A stretch of 64,000 nucleotides of DNA from Gemmiger formicilis (GCF_018784445.1 NZ_WQOH01000052.1:228136-292135), one strand, 5' to 3'; positions 8,518-18,427 are shown, counted from the first letter of the stretch. The notes: generated by a model not told the origin, from the letters alone. Numbers and translations: made by a program.

Positions 8518-8626
8518 ATGGAGCCGATAAACTGTCCAAAAAAGATTTTTTCTGCGTCTGCCTATATAAATAGGTAGTCAGCTTGGTTTTTTTCTCAAAT
8601 TTAACTGAATTTCAACAAATTCGTCA

Positions 8627-8655
8627 TTGACAAAACCTTAACAAGATGGTAAAAC
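8627..8655 (+). promoter_or_regulatory. Promoter of the coaD-butyrate operon with Rex-like operator
   Basis: TTGACA (8627-8632) is 17 bp from TAAAAC (8650-8655); a TATATT at 8656 is a less well spaced option. The -35 box is the left half of TTGACAAAACCTTAACAA (8627-8644), which matches the Rex consensus with a perfect right half TTAACAA. Rex is the NADH/NAD+-sensing repressor of fermentation genes in clostridia. Confidence 0.6.
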
Positions 8656-8663
8656 TATATTAG

Positions 8664-8780
8664 CGGTTCAAGGACACTTGACCGCAGCGGCACCAGTCCG
8701 CCGTACTTCCTGACCCAATGGACAACCAAAGAGCCAGCGTCGGCGCAGGTGCCTAGCTTTACCCCTAAAGTTGTTTAATT
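8664..8780 (+). ncRNA. Possible structured 5' leader RNA of coaD
   Basis: The transcript would start near 8662 and has about 160 nt before coaD. CGGTTCAAG (8664-8672) pairs with CTTGACCG (8677-8684) with one bulge, then GCGG (8687-8690) with CCGC (8698-8701), and GC-rich segments continue to about 8755. I do not recognise a known riboswitch class. No terminator is evident. Confidence 0.3.
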
Positions 8781-8825
8781 TTTAACAGGTAAGGCGTTAT
8801 TCCAAACCGAAAGGTTCACACATTC

Positions 8826-9317
8826 ATGCCAACCATTGCCATGTATCCCGGCAGCTTCGACCCCGTCACCAACGGGCATCTCGATATTATCAAGCGCTCC
8901 AGCCGTATGTTTGACAAAGTGATTGTCGCGGTGCTGGTCAACAGTGCCAAGACCCCGCTTTTCACGGTCGAGGAGCGCGTTGCCATGCTGCGGGATGCCT
9001 GCAAGAATATCCCGAACGTCGAGATCGACTCCTTCAACGGCCTGACGGTCAGCTTCGCCAAGCAGAAGGGCGCGACCGTCATGGTGCGCGGCCTGCGGGC
9101 AGTCACGGATTTCGAGAATGAGATTCAGCTGGCCCACACAAACTTCGCCATGATGCCCGAGATCGAGACAGTGTTCCTGGCGACGGCCATCAAGTGGAGT
9201 TACCTTTCCTCCACCATCGTGCGGGAGGCTGCCCACTATGGGCAGGATGTTTCCCGCTTTGTGCCCCGCAACGTTGAAAAGGCCCTCATCGTCAAGAGGG
9301 AAGCAGGGGAGTTATAG
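8826..9317 (+). CDS. coaD: Phosphopantetheine adenylyltransferase
   Basis: 163 residues, typical. It transfers AMP from ATP to 4'-phosphopantetheine, the penultimate step of CoA synthesis. MYPGSFDPVTNGHLDII carries the nucleotidyltransferase signature (GSFDPxTxGH), and VMVRGLRAVTDFENE and a YLSSTIVRE segment complete the active site. The ribosome site is poor (GAAAGG). The spacer to thl is 87 bases with no visible terminator, so it probably heads the Rex-controlled butyrate operon, coupling CoA supply to CoA-dependent fermentation. That coupling is inference. Ends in TAG. Confidence 0.96.
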   Translation: MPTIAMYPGSFDPVTNGHLDIIKRSSRMFDKVIVAVLVNSAKTPLFTVEERVAMLRDACKNIPNVEIDSFNGLTVSFAKQKGATVMVRGLRAVTDFENEIQLAHTNFAMMPEIETVFLATAIKWSYLSSTIVREAAHYGQDVSRFVPRNVEKALIVKREAGEL

Positions 9318-9404
9318 CGCATTCATGCCGCACGTATCGTCGGCTTGAAGATAGATAGTTACTCAATAGTCCATCCAAAAGAGACTTATTTTAGGAGGCT
9401 ACTT

Positions 9405-10619
9405 ATGAAAAAGATCGTCATTGCCAGCGCCTGCCGTACTGCCATCGGTAAGTTCGGCGGCACCCTCGCCAATGTCCCCGCTGCAGAGCTGGGCTCCATT
9501 GTCATCAAGGAGGCTCTGGACCGCGCACACGTCAAGCCCGAGCAGGTCGACCATGTCTACATGGGCTGCGTTATCCAGGCTGGCCTGGGCCAGAACGTTG
9601 CACGTCAGGCTTCTCTGAAGGCTGGTCTGCCCATCGAGACCCCCGCTGTCACCGTCAACGTGGTCTGCGGCTCCGGTCTGAACTGTGTCAACATGGCTGC
9701 CCAGATGATCGAGGCCGGCGATGCCGACATCGTCGTTGCAGGCGGCATGGAGAACATGGACATGGCCCCGTTTGCCATGATGAAGGGCCGCTACGGCTAC
9801 CGCATGGGCTCCCCCATGGGCAAGAGCGAGCTGGTCGACACGATGGTCAATGACGCTCTGTGGGATGCCACCGGCTTCAACATGCACATGGGCATGACCG
9901 CCGAGAATGTCTGCACCAACGAGACCTACCAGAAGAAGTACGGTTACAGCCCCATCAGCCGTGAGCAGCTGGACGAGTTTGCCTTCCATTCTCAGGAGAA
10001 GGCCGCCAAGGCTATCGCCGACGGCGCTTTCAAGGACGAGATCGTTCCCGTTGTCATCAAGGGCAAGAAGGGCGACACCGTGTTCGATACCGACGAAGGC
10101 CCCCGCATGAGCTCCATGGAGGTTCTGGGCAAGCTGAAGCCCTGCTTCAAGAAGGACGGCATCGTCACCGCCGCCAACTCCTCCGCCATCAACGACGGCG
10201 CTGCCGCTCTGGTCATCATGAGCGAGGAGAAGGCCAAGGAGCTGGGCGTTGAGCCTCTGGCCACCTGGGTTGCCGGCGCTCTGGCCGGTGTAGAGCCTGA
10301 GGTCATGGGCCTGGGCCCCATCGCCGCCACCAAGAAGGTCATGGCCAAGACCGGCCTGACCGTGGACGACATGGATCTGATCGAGGCCAACGAGGCTTTC
10401 GCTGCGCAGTCTGTCGCCGTCGGCGAGGCTCTGCACTTCGACCAGAACAAGCTGAACGTCAACGGCGGCGCTATCGCTTTGGGTCACCCCGTCGGCGCTT
10501 CCGGCGCCCGTATTCTGGTCACCCTGCTGTACGCCATGAAGCATCGCGGCGCTCACAAGGGCCTGGCTACCCTGTGCATCGGCGGCGGCATGGGCTGCGC
10601 CACCATCGTTGAGATGTAA
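9405..10619 (+). CDS. thl: Acetyl-CoA C-acetyltransferase (thiolase)
   Basis: 404 residues. It condenses two acetyl-CoA to acetoacetyl-CoA, the first step of butyrate formation. VVCGSG places the acyl-accepting Cys at residue 88; [17 protein letters not shown] carries the catalytic His; LCIGGGMG near residue 391 carries the proton-donor Cys. The start is set by TTAGGAGG seven bases upstream; an upstream ATG at 9345 has no ribosome site. The codon usage of this and the next five genes is strongly biased, suggesting high expression. Next gene crt is 18 bases away. Confidence 0.97.
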   Translation: MKKIVIASACRTAIGKFGGTLANVPAAELGSIVIKEALDRAHVKPEQVDHVYMGCVIQAGLGQNVARQASLKAGLPIETPAVTVNVVCGSGLNCVNMAAQMIEAGDADIVVAGGMENMDMAPFAMMKGRYGYRMGSPMGKSELVDTMVNDALWDATGFNMHMGMTAENVCTNETYQKKYGYSPISREQLDEFAFHSQEKAAKAIADGAFKDEIVPVVIKGKKGDTVFDTDEGPRMSSMEVLGKLKPCFKKDGIVTAANSSAINDGAAALVIMSEEKAKELGVEPLATWVAGALAGVEPEVMGLGPIAATKKVMAKTGLTVDDMDLIEANEAFAAQSVAVGEALHFDQNKLNVNGGAIALGHPVGASGARILVTLLYAMKHRGAHKGLATLCIGGGMGCATIVEM

Positions 10620-10637
10620 TTACCGGAGGAAATCAAA

Positions 10638-11423
10638 ATGTCCTTTGTTACCACTGAAATTCAGGACGCCGTTGCCGTCCTGACCATCGACCGCCCGAAG
10701 GCGCTGAACGCGCTGAACCCGGAGGTTCTGGCTGACCTGAAGGCCGCCTTCGAGGCCATCGATCAGAACGCCGTCCGCTGTGTCGTGCTGACCGGCGCTG
10801 GCGACAAGAGCTTCGTTGCCGGTGCTGACATCGGCTCCATGTCCACTATGACCAAGGCCGAGGGCGAGGCTTTCGGCAAGCTGGGCAACGATGTGTTCCT
10901 GATGATCGAGCATTTCCCGCTGCCTGTCATCGCAGCTGTCAACGGCTTCGCGCTGGGCGGCGGCAATGAGCTGGCCATGAGCTGCGATATCCGCCTCTGC
11001 TCCGACAACGCCGTGTTCGGCCAGCCGGAAGTGGGCCTGGGCATCACCCCGGGCTTCGGCGGCACCCAGCGCTTGGCACGTCTCGTCGGCATGGGCATGG
11101 CAAAGCAGCTGGTCTACTCTGCCCTGAACATCAAGGCGGACGAAGCCCTGCGCATCGGCCTGGTGAACGCTGTGTACACCCAGGAAGAGCTGATGCCCGC
11201 CGCGCTGAAGCTGGCTGGCAAGATTGCCAAGAACGCGCCCATCGCCGTGCGCAACTGCAAGAAGGCCATCAACGACGGTATCAGCCTGCCCATCGAGAAG
11301 GCTGTTGAAGTCGAGGAGAAGCTGTTCGGCGACTGCTTCGAGACCCACGACCAGGTCGAGGGCATGGGCTGCTTCCTGAGCCGCGAGAAGCCGAAACCGA
11401 AGCCGGTTTTCACGAACAACTAA
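10638..11423 (+). CDS. crt: 3-hydroxybutyryl-CoA dehydratase (crotonase)
   Basis: 261 residues. It dehydrates 3-hydroxybutyryl-CoA to crotonyl-CoA. The crotonase fold is shown by FVAGADIGSM (oxyanion hole), GFALGGGNELAMSCDI with catalytic Glu111 and FGQPEVGLGITPGFGGTQRL with Glu131. Ribosome site CCGGAGG. The operon position between thl and hbd follows the clostridial order closely. A GC hairpin followed by T residues after this gene may reduce read-through into hbd. Confidence 0.97.
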   Translation: MSFVTTEIQDAVAVLTIDRPKALNALNPEVLADLKAAFEAIDQNAVRCVVLTGAGDKSFVAGADIGSMSTMTKAEGEAFGKLGNDVFLMIEHFPLPVIAAVNGFALGGGNELAMSCDIRLCSDNAVFGQPEVGLGITPGFGGTQRLARLVGMGMAKQLVYSALNIKADEALRIGLVNAVYTQEELMPAALKLAGKIAKNAPIAVRNCKKAINDGISLPIEKAVEVEEKLFGDCFETHDQVEGMGCFLSREKPKPKPVFTNN

Positions 11424-11444
11424 TTTTAGATAAATCTTAAAATC

Positions 11445-11470
11445 GTGCGCAGCGCGCACACAGGTTTTTT
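11445..11470 (+). terminator. Hairpin with T-run between crt and hbd, possible attenuator
   Basis: GTGCGC (11445-11450) and GCGCAC (11454-11459) form a 6-bp stem, then ACAGG and TTTTTT. The T-run leads into repeated TATCTTTTATCT tracts before the hbd ribosome site. It would be a weak internal terminator or a processing site. Confidence 0.45.
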
Positions 11471-11515
11471 TATCTTTTATCTATTATCTTTTATCTTAAA
11501 TTGGAGGTAACTACT

Positions 11516-12388
11516 ATGAAGGTAGGCGTTATTGGCGCTGGCACTATGGGCCAGGGTATTGCAAAGGCTTTCGCACAGGTCGAGGGCTACACCGTTGCTC
11601 TGTGTGACATCAAGCAGGAGTGGGCCGAGGGCGGCAAGAACAAGATCGCCGCTGGCTATGCCAAGCTGGTTGCCAAGGGCAAGCTGGATCAGGCTGAAGT
11701 CGACCGCCGCATGGCTGCTATCACCGCTGGCCTGAAAGAGGATCTGTGCGCTGACTGCGACCTGATCGTGGAGGCTGCTTTCGAGGATATGAAGGTCAAG
11801 CAGACCACCTTTGGCGAGCTGGATAAAATCTGCAAGCCCGAGTGCGTTTTCGCTTCCAACACCTCTTCTCTGTCCATCACCGAGATTGGCAAGGGCCTGT
11901 CTCGTCCTCTGGTCGGTATGCACTTCTTCAACCCTGCTGACCGCATGAAGCTCATCGAGGTCATCGCCGGTGTCAACACCCCCGTTGAGACCGTTGAGGC
12001 CATCAAGAAGATCAGCACCGAGATCGGCAAGAGCCCGGTTCAGGTCAACGAGGCTGCCGGCTTCGTCGTCAACCGCATCCTGATCCCGATGATCAACGAG
12101 GCCGCCTTCATCAAGATGGAGGGCGTCTCCGACATCGCCGGTATCGACACCGCCATGAAGCTGGGTGCCAACCACCCGATGGGCCCCCTGGAACTGGGTG
12201 ACTTTGTTGGTCTGGATATCTGCCTGGCCATCATGGACGTTCTGTACAAGGAGACCGGCGACAGCAAGTACCGTGCCTGCCCGCTGATCCGCAAGATGGT
12301 CCGCGGCGGCAACCTGGGCTGCAAGACCGGCAAGGGCTTCTACGTCTACAACGCTGACCGCACCAAGACCCCGGTCGACGCTCTGTAA
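11516..12388 (+). CDS. hbd: 3-hydroxybutyryl-CoA dehydrogenase
   Basis: 290 residues, usual length about 280-290. It reduces acetoacetyl-CoA to 3-hydroxybutyryl-CoA with NAD(P)H. The N-terminal GVIGAGTMGQGIA is the Rossmann dinucleotide loop; MHFFNPADRMKLIEVI carries the catalytic His136 and Glu148; the C-terminal half (MNLG-like LGANHPMGPLELGDFVGLD) is the helical dimer domain. The start has TTGGAGG upstream; a start at 11501 would overlap this ribosome site. Part of the butyrate operon. Confidence 0.97.
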   Translation: MKVGVIGAGTMGQGIAKAFAQVEGYTVALCDIKQEWAEGGKNKIAAGYAKLVAKGKLDQAEVDRRMAAITAGLKEDLCADCDLIVEAAFEDMKVKQTTFGELDKICKPECVFASNTSSLSITEIGKGLSRPLVGMHFFNPADRMKLIEVIAGVNTPVETVEAIKKISTEIGKSPVQVNEAAGFVVNRILIPMINEAAFIKMEGVSDIAGIDTAMKLGANHPMGPLELGDFVGLDICLAIMDVLYKETGDSKYRACPLIRKMVRGGNLGCKTGKGFYVYNADRTKTPVDAL

Positions 12389-12463
12389 TTTCGTAAACTT
12401 ACGCGCCTGGCGCGGCAATGTACCGTGCCGGGCCGCGTTTGTTGATATAGGGAGGATTAAGTA

Positions 12464-13633
<1,170 letters not shown>

Positions 13634-13647
13634 GGAGGACAGACGTA

Positions 13648-14433
13648 ATGAAAGCAATCGTTTGTGTCAAACAGGTTCCCGATACGCAGGGCAAGGTCGC
13701 TGTCAAGGCTGACGGCACGATGGATCGTTCTGCAATGGCGACCATCACCAACCCTGATGACCTCAACGCCGTTGAGGCTGCCCTGCAGCTGAAAGACGAG
13801 ACCGGCTGCGAAGTCGTCGTCGTCACCATGGGCCCGCCGCCGGCAGAGGGTATGCTGCGTGAGCTGATGGCCCGCGGCGCTGACCGCGGCGTGCTGGTTT
13901 CCGGCCGCGAGTTCGGCGGTTCCGACACCTTCGCCACCTCTCAGATTCTGGCTGCTGCCGTCAACAAGATCGGCGTCGGCCCCGAGGATATCGTTTTCTG
14001 CGGTCGTCAGGCCATCGACGGCGACACCGCCCAGGTCGGCCCCCAGATCGCTGAGAAGCTGCACCTGCCCCAGGTCACCTATGTCACCGACATCCAGAAG
14101 GATGGCAACTCCCTGACTGTCAAGCGTCAGCTGGAGGACGGCTACATGGAACTGAAGGTCCAGACTCCCTGCCTGCTTACCTGCATCAAGGAGCTGAATA
14201 CCCCGCGCTACATGAGCGTTTCCGGCATCTTCGAGTGCTACGACAAGCCGCTCGAGGTCTTTGACTACAACGCTTTGAAGGATGACCCGCTCATCGAGAC
14301 CGATACCATCGGCCTGAAGGGCTCCCCGACGAACGTTTACAAGTCCTTTGCTCCTCCGGTCAAGGGCGCCGGCATCAAGGTCGAGGACGCTGCCCAGCTG
14401 GTCGGCATCCTGAACGACAAGCACCTGATTTGA
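13648..14433 (+). CDS. etfB: Electron transfer flavoprotein beta subunit
   Basis: 261 residues. It carries electrons between NADH, ferredoxin and Bcd as half of the Etf heterodimer. MKAIVCVKQVPDTQGKV is the standard EtfB start, and GRQAIDGDTAQVGPQIAEKL is the EtfB signature. The start is preceded by AAGGAGG within 15 bases of the bcd stop. The bifurcating flavin is bound mainly by EtfB in clostridial complexes; specific residues for that were not checked beyond the family motif. Confidence 0.97.
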   Translation: MKAIVCVKQVPDTQGKVAVKADGTMDRSAMATITNPDDLNAVEAALQLKDETGCEVVVVTMGPPPAEGMLRELMARGADRGVLVSGREFGGSDTFATSQILAAAVNKIGVGPEDIVFCGRQAIDGDTAQVGPQIAEKLHLPQVTYVTDIQKDGNSLTVKRQLEDGYMELKVQTPCLLTCIKELNTPRYMSVSGIFECYDKPLEVFDYNALKDDPLIETDTIGLKGSPTNVYKSFAPPVKGAGIKVEDAAQLVGILNDKHLI

Positions 14434-14450
14434 GGAAGGAGAAACGAACA

Positions 14451-15551
14451 ATGGCTGAATTCAATGCAATGGACACCGCCGCCTTCAAGGGCGTGTGGGT
14501 TTTCTGCGAGCAGCGCGAAGGCGACATCCAGTCCATCAGCTATCAGCTGCTGAGCGAGGGCCGCAAGCTGGCCAACGACCTTGGCGTTGAGCTGGCTGGC
14601 GTTGTCATGGGCAGCGGCCTGGCTGAGGCTGACCTCAAGACTCTGGGCGGCTACGGCGCTGACCGTGTTTACAATATCGACAGCCCCCTGCTGAAGGACT
14701 ACACCACCGATGGCTATGCCAAGGCGCTGTGCGACCTCATCATGGACAAGAAGCCCGAGATCATGCTGATCGGCGCGACCAACCTGGGCCGTGACCTCGG
14801 CCCCCGCTGCGCAGCCCGCCTGCACACCGGCCTGACCGCCGACTGCACCCATCTGGACGTCGATGTCGAGAAGTACAAGAACTTCCTGCGCACCACCTCC
14901 AACATTGATGTGGACAACACCAAGTTCGAGGAAAACACCAACCTGAAGATGACCCGCCCCGCATTCGGTGGCCACCTGATGGCTACCATCATCTGCCCGC
15001 GCTTCCGCCCGCAGATGTCCACCGTCCGCCCCGGCGTCATGCAGATGCAGGCGTTCGACCAGGCCGGTGCTGACAAGGTCGTCATCGAGAATGTTGCGCC
15101 CGCTCTGACTGCCGACGACATCCATGTTCAGGTGCTCGACATCAAGAAGAGCGCTGAGAAGCTCGTCGACCTGATCGGTGCTGACGTTGTCGTCTCCGTC
15201 GGCCGCGGTATCTCCGCTGACCCCGAGAAGGGCATCAAGCTGGCTGAGGAGCTGGCCGAGGCTCTGGGCGGTGTTGTCGGTGCTTCCCGTGCCGTCACCG
15301 ATGAGGGCTGGCTGTCTGCTGACCACCAGGTCGGCCAGACCGGTAAGACCGTGCATCCCCGCATCTACGTTGCCCTGGGCATCTCCGGTGCCATCCAGCA
15401 CGTTGCCGGTATGCAGGACTCCGAGAACATCATCGCCATCAACAAGAACGAGAACGCCCCCATCTTCGACGTTGCCACCTACGGCATCGTCGGCGATCTG
15501 TACAAGGTCGTTCCCGAACTCATCAAGGAGATCAAGGCCGCCAAGGCTTGA
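14451..15551 (+). CDS. etfA: Electron transfer flavoprotein alpha subunit
   Basis: 366 residues. The N-terminal half is the Etf alpha/beta Rossmann-like domain (PEIMLIGATNLGRDLGPR). The C-terminal FAD domain shows VVVSVGRGI, GASRAVTDEGWLSADHQVGQ and YVALGISGAIQH. Together with EtfB it delivers electrons to Bcd. The ATG at 14451 has AAGGAG 8-10 bases upstream; an in-frame ATG-like extension to 14430 would overlap the ribosome site. Last gene of the operon, followed by a strong bidirectional terminator. Confidence 0.97.
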   Translation: MAEFNAMDTAAFKGVWVFCEQREGDIQSISYQLLSEGRKLANDLGVELAGVVMGSGLAEADLKTLGGYGADRVYNIDSPLLKDYTTDGYAKALCDLIMDKKPEIMLIGATNLGRDLGPRCAARLHTGLTADCTHLDVDVEKYKNFLRTTSNIDVDNTKFEENTNLKMTRPAFGGHLMATIICPRFRPQMSTVRPGVMQMQAFDQAGADKVVIENVAPALTADDIHVQVLDIKKSAEKLVDLIGADVVVSVGRGISADPEKGIKLAEELAEALGGVVGASRAVTDEGWLSADHQVGQTGKTVHPRIYVALGISGAIQHVAGMQDSENIIAINKNENAPIFDVATYGIVGDLYKVVPELIKEIKAAKA

Positions 15552-15569
15552 TCCCGCCTGTAAACAACA

Positions 15570-15605
15570 AGAGCCGTGCCCCGCAAAGGGCACGGCTCTT
15601 TGTTT
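15570..15605. terminator. Bidirectional terminator between etfA and the DUF4358 lipoprotein
   Basis: AGAGCCGTGCCC (15570-15581) pairs perfectly with GGGCACGGCTCT (15588-15599), loop CGCAAA. TTTGTTTTTT follows rightward and CTTGTTGTTT leftward. Confidence 0.92.
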
Positions 15606-15614
15606 TTTGTATGG

Positions 15615-16292
15615 TTAGTCCGCCACGGCCGGGGCGGACAGCAGCTCCGGGGGCAGCTCGCTCTCGTCCTCATTGACGAGGGAATCATCGACATCGAATG
15701 TCGCATTAAAGGCCTTTGCAGCAGCATCCGCTAACAGATCGACATCGACCAGCTCACTGTCTGCCATGACATACAGCAGCTTATCATCAAAGCTGACCAC
15801 GCGGGCCTTATCTGCCTCCACGCAGACCCACTTGCGCATGCTGATATTTTCCTCCATCGAATCGGCGACCTCGCGGGCATCGGCCTTGTCCCTGAGGCGC
15901 AGCAGCACAAGGCTGTACGCCTGGCTGCCAGTCATCGGCTCGCTGATGACAGCCGCGTCCACCTTGCCCACATTGTCCGCAGTCAGCCCGGCCAGATAGC
16001 CGTACCAGGTCTCGTCGGTCAGGTCGATGGCCGTTGTCTCCATACCCATCAGCTCCACCGGCTGAATCTTATAGATTGCGTCCACCATATCGCTCAGCTC
16101 GGCGTCCGGTGCCGACTGGGCATTTTCATCGGTTTCGAGCTCGGGGTCAACACCAAATTCCGGGTCGATCTCCATGCCCGGTTCGGGCGTCACGGCGGGC
16201 TTGTTCATAAAATCATCGTCGTTGGTTTTGCCGCCGCAGGCGCTCAAAAGCAGCGCGGCCAGCAGGGCTGTTGCAAAAAGCAGCTTCTTCAT
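15615..16292 (-). CDS. DUF4358-type lipoprotein
   Basis: 225 residues. MKKLLFATALLAALLLSAC is a lipoprotein signal with Cys19 as the lipidation site, followed by an acidic, Pro-rich linker to about residue 60. The rest resembles the DUF4358 domain of clostridial lipoproteins (LSDMVDAIYKIQPVEL, then an AEAxVISEPMTGSQAYSLVLLRL-like pattern). Function is unknown. Its ATG overlaps the stop of the upstream cyclo-ligase gene (ATGA), so the two are probably translated together. The assignment to DUF4358 is by pattern only. Confidence 0.72.
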   Translation of the reverse strand: MKKLLFATALLAALLLSACGGKTNDDDFMNKPAVTPEPGMEIDPEFGVDPELETDENAQSAPDAELSDMVDAIYKIQPVELMGMETTAIDLTDETWYGYLAGLTADNVGKVDAAVISEPMTGSQAYSLVLLRLRDKADAREVADSMEENISMRKWVCVEADKARVVSFDDKLLYVMADSELVDVDLLADAAAKAFNATFDVDDSLVNEDESELPPELLSAPAVAD

Positions 16293-16843
16293 ACTTGTAT
16301 TCCTTTCTCGGTCAAAATTTCTTCGGGCGCAAAATGGGCGTCCCAATCGTCGCAGGGCAGGGTATCCGTCAGCACCGCTTCGGGGCAGAGCAATAGCTTT
16401 GCTCCTTTATAGTGTGCCAAAAAGCGGTCATAATACCCTCCGCCGCGTCCCAGGCGCACACCGTCGCGGCCAGCAGCCAGGCAGGGGATCAGCGCCAGCG
16501 GCCGCGCAAAGACTGCCGGATCGGCAGCGGGCAAGTCGGCGGGCGGCTCTAAAATCCCAAAAGCGCCGGGACGCAGCAGAGCCAAATCCGGGATCTCCAC
16601 CCAGTCCATGGCCGTTTTGCTCAACACGCGGGGCAGCAGCAGGTGTTTGCCGTCCGCCAGCGCCTGGCGCAAAATGGCCGCTGTATCCGGCTCATCCGGC
16701 ATGGCTGCAAAGGCCAGCACCGTGCCTGCCGCCGCCCAGCAGGGCAGGGGAAAGAGCACTGCCGCCATGCCGCGCCCCACGGCCTGCATATCCAGAGCCG
16801 CACGCAGGGTCCTGGCCTGTGCGCGGGCTTCGCGTTTTGTCAT
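16289..16843 (-). CDS. 5-formyltetrahydrofolate cyclo-ligase
   Basis: 184 residues. It converts 5-formyl-THF to 5,10-methenyl-THF with ATP. The C-terminal GRGGGYYDRFL is the family signature; LIPCLAAGRDGVRLGRG precedes it as usual. Start choice: ATG at 16843 has AAAGGA at 16855-16860 and lies downstream of a promoter at 16872-16900; ATGs at 16876 and 16855 fall in or next to the promoter. It shares four bases with the following lipoprotein gene. Confidence 0.92.
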   Translation of the reverse strand: MTKREARAQARTLRAALDMQAVGRGMAAVLFPLPCWAAAGTVLAFAAMPDEPDTAAILRQALADGKHLLLPRVLSKTAMDWVEIPDLALLRPGAFGILEPPADLPAADPAVFARPLALIPCLAAGRDGVRLGRGGGYYDRFLAHYKGAKLLLCPEAVLTDTLPCDDWDAHFAPEEILTEKGIQV

Positions 16844-16871
16844 CTGCCGCACCATCCTTTCATTTCGTATT

Positions 16872-16900
16872 ATCATAGCACATCTGCCCTCACCCTACAA
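16872..16900 (-). promoter_or_regulatory. Promoter of the cyclo-ligase operon
   Basis: On the minus strand TTGTAG (16895-16900) lies 17 bp from TATGAT (16872-16877). Confidence 0.6.
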
Positions 16901-16941
16901 GACGGAAAAGTCGGACGTGTTGTTACAGCAGCGACAAAATT

Positions 16942-16983
16942 TTACTGCCATCTTGCCCAATGCGCTATAATGGAGTATAATAT
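16942..16983 (+). promoter_or_regulatory. Promoter region of the rfbC polysaccharide cluster
   Basis: TATAAT at 16967-16972 is preceded by TTTACT (16942-16947, spacer 19). Another TATAAT overlaps at about 16977-16982. The stretch to 17041 is AT-rich and ends in AAAAGGAG before rfbC. Confidence 0.5.
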
Positions 16984-17041
16984 AATCTGTATTGTTATGT
17001 ATATACTGTCCTATAAAATATAGAAAAAGGAGATTCCAACC

Positions 17042-17608
17042 ATGGGCAAGTTTAATTTTATCAAGACTGAGATTCCTGAAGTGCAGATCATTGAGCCGAC
17101 CGTCTTTGGCGACGACCGCGGCTATTTCATGGAGACCTACCAAATCGACGAGTTCGCCGCTGCCGGTATCGACAAGCCCTTCGTGCAGGACAACCAGAGC
17201 CGCTCCACCAAGGGCGTGCTGCGCGGTCTGCACTTCCAGACCAAGCACACCCAGGGCAAGCTTGTCCGCGTGACCCTGGGCGAGGTATTCGACGTCGCCG
17301 TGGACTGCCGCCCCAACAGCAAGACTTTTGGTAAGTGGGTGGGCGTGACGCTGTCCGCCGAGAATAAAAAGATGCTCTGGATTCCCGAGGGCTTTGCCCA
17401 CGGCTTTGTCGTGCTGTCTGACGTGGCCGAGTTCTGCTACAAATGCACCGACGTCTACGACCCGACTGCCGAGGGCGGCATCCCGTACGACGACCCGACC
17501 GTCAACGTGCAGTGGCCTGACTGCGGCTGTGCGCACAAGACCAGCGCCAAGGATAAGGAGCACACCCCCTTCGCCGAGCAGAAGTTCGAGTATTTTGAAA
17601 AATATTGA
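17042..17608 (+). CDS. rfbC: dTDP-4-dehydrorhamnose 3,5-epimerase
   Basis: 188 residues, typical of RmlC. It epimerises dTDP-4-keto-6-deoxyglucose on the way to dTDP-L-rhamnose. The cupin core shows DDRGYFMETY, QDNQSRSTKGVLRGLHFQ (catalytic His in LRGLHFQ), VFDVAVDCR and WIPEGFAHGFVVLSD. Ribosome site AAAGGAG. It opens a rightward cluster of polysaccharide export and assembly genes, so rhamnose is probably a component of that polymer. rfbA, rfbB and rfbD are not in the window. Confidence 0.97.
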   Translation: MGKFNFIKTEIPEVQIIEPTVFGDDRGYFMETYQIDEFAAAGIDKPFVQDNQSRSTKGVLRGLHFQTKHTQGKLVRVTLGEVFDVAVDCRPNSKTFGKWVGVTLSAENKKMLWIPEGFAHGFVVLSDVAEFCYKCTDVYDPTAEGGIPYDDPTVNVQWPDCGCAHKTSAKDKEHTPFAEQKFEYFEKY

Positions 17609-17617
17609 GGATAAGCT

Positions 17618-18415
17618 GTGCAAAATCTGAAAAACACCTTTGCAGGGTTCTGGAAGTACCGCTACCTGCTGCAAAATCTTATCACCCGCGACTTCAAGCT
17701 GAAATACCGCCGCAGCGTGCTGGGCGTAGCCTGGAGCGTGCTGAACCCGCTGCTGACCTGCCTGGTCATGTGGGCCGTGTTCGGTGCGCTGTTCAACCAG
17801 CGCGGCCAGGGTATTGAGGATTTTCCGCTGTTCCTCATCATCGGCCAGCTGATGTTCAACTTTTTCCGCGAGAGTACGACCATGGCCATGGAGAGCGTGC
17901 TGAAAAACGGCCCATTGCTGCGAAAAGTGTACATCCCTAAGTACATTTTCCCACTGGAAAAGTGCTGCTTTGCGCTGGTCAACTTCTTCTTCAGCCTGGT
18001 GGCACTCTTCATCGTGGCGCTGCTGACCTGGTCGCACATTTCGGTCAAGACCGTACTGCTGGCCGTCTATCCCATCGTCATGCTGTTTATTTTCAGCCTG
18101 GGCATCGGGCTGATTTTGTCAACGCTCTACGTTTTTGTGCGCGATATCATGCACATTTGGGAAGTGTTCTGCACCCTGCTCGTCTACGGCAGCGCCATCT
18201 TCTACGACCCGCGCCAGATGGAAAGCTGGATGCAGTACATCATCAACCTGAACCCCATCTACTGGTACATCACCTCGGTGCGTTCCTGCGTCATGTGGGG
18301 CGAAGGGCTGACCCCGAACATGGTGCTCATTCCGTTCCTCTGCGCCGCACTCAGCCTGGGGCTGGGCGTCTGCGTCTTTAAAAAGAACCAGGACAAATTC
18401 GTCCTGTACATGTAA
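17618..18415 (+). CDS. Polysaccharide ABC exporter permease (Wzm/TagG-like)
   Basis: 265 residues with six hydrophobic segments. The N-terminal LLQNLITRDFKLKYRRSVLGVAWSVLNPL is split over residues 15-45 and is the ABC-2 permease start typical of O-antigen, teichoic acid and rhamnan exporters. The C-terminal MQYIINLNPIYWYITSVR is also conserved. The start is GTG at 17618 with GAGG eight bases upstream and nine bases after the rfbC stop. Pairs with the ATPase at 18428. Confidence 0.92.
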   Translation: MQNLKNTFAGFWKYRYLLQNLITRDFKLKYRRSVLGVAWSVLNPLLTCLVMWAVFGALFNQRGQGIEDFPLFLIIGQLMFNFFRESTTMAMESVLKNGPLLRKVYIPKYIFPLEKCCFALVNFFFSLVALFIVALLTWSHISVKTVLLAVYPIVMLFIFSLGIGLILSTLYVFVRDIMHIWEVFCTLLVYGSAIFYDPRQMESWMQYIINLNPIYWYITSVRSCVMWGEGLTPNMVLIPFLCAALSLGLGVCVFKKNQDKFVLYM

Positions 18416-18427
18416 GGGGGCATCGAA

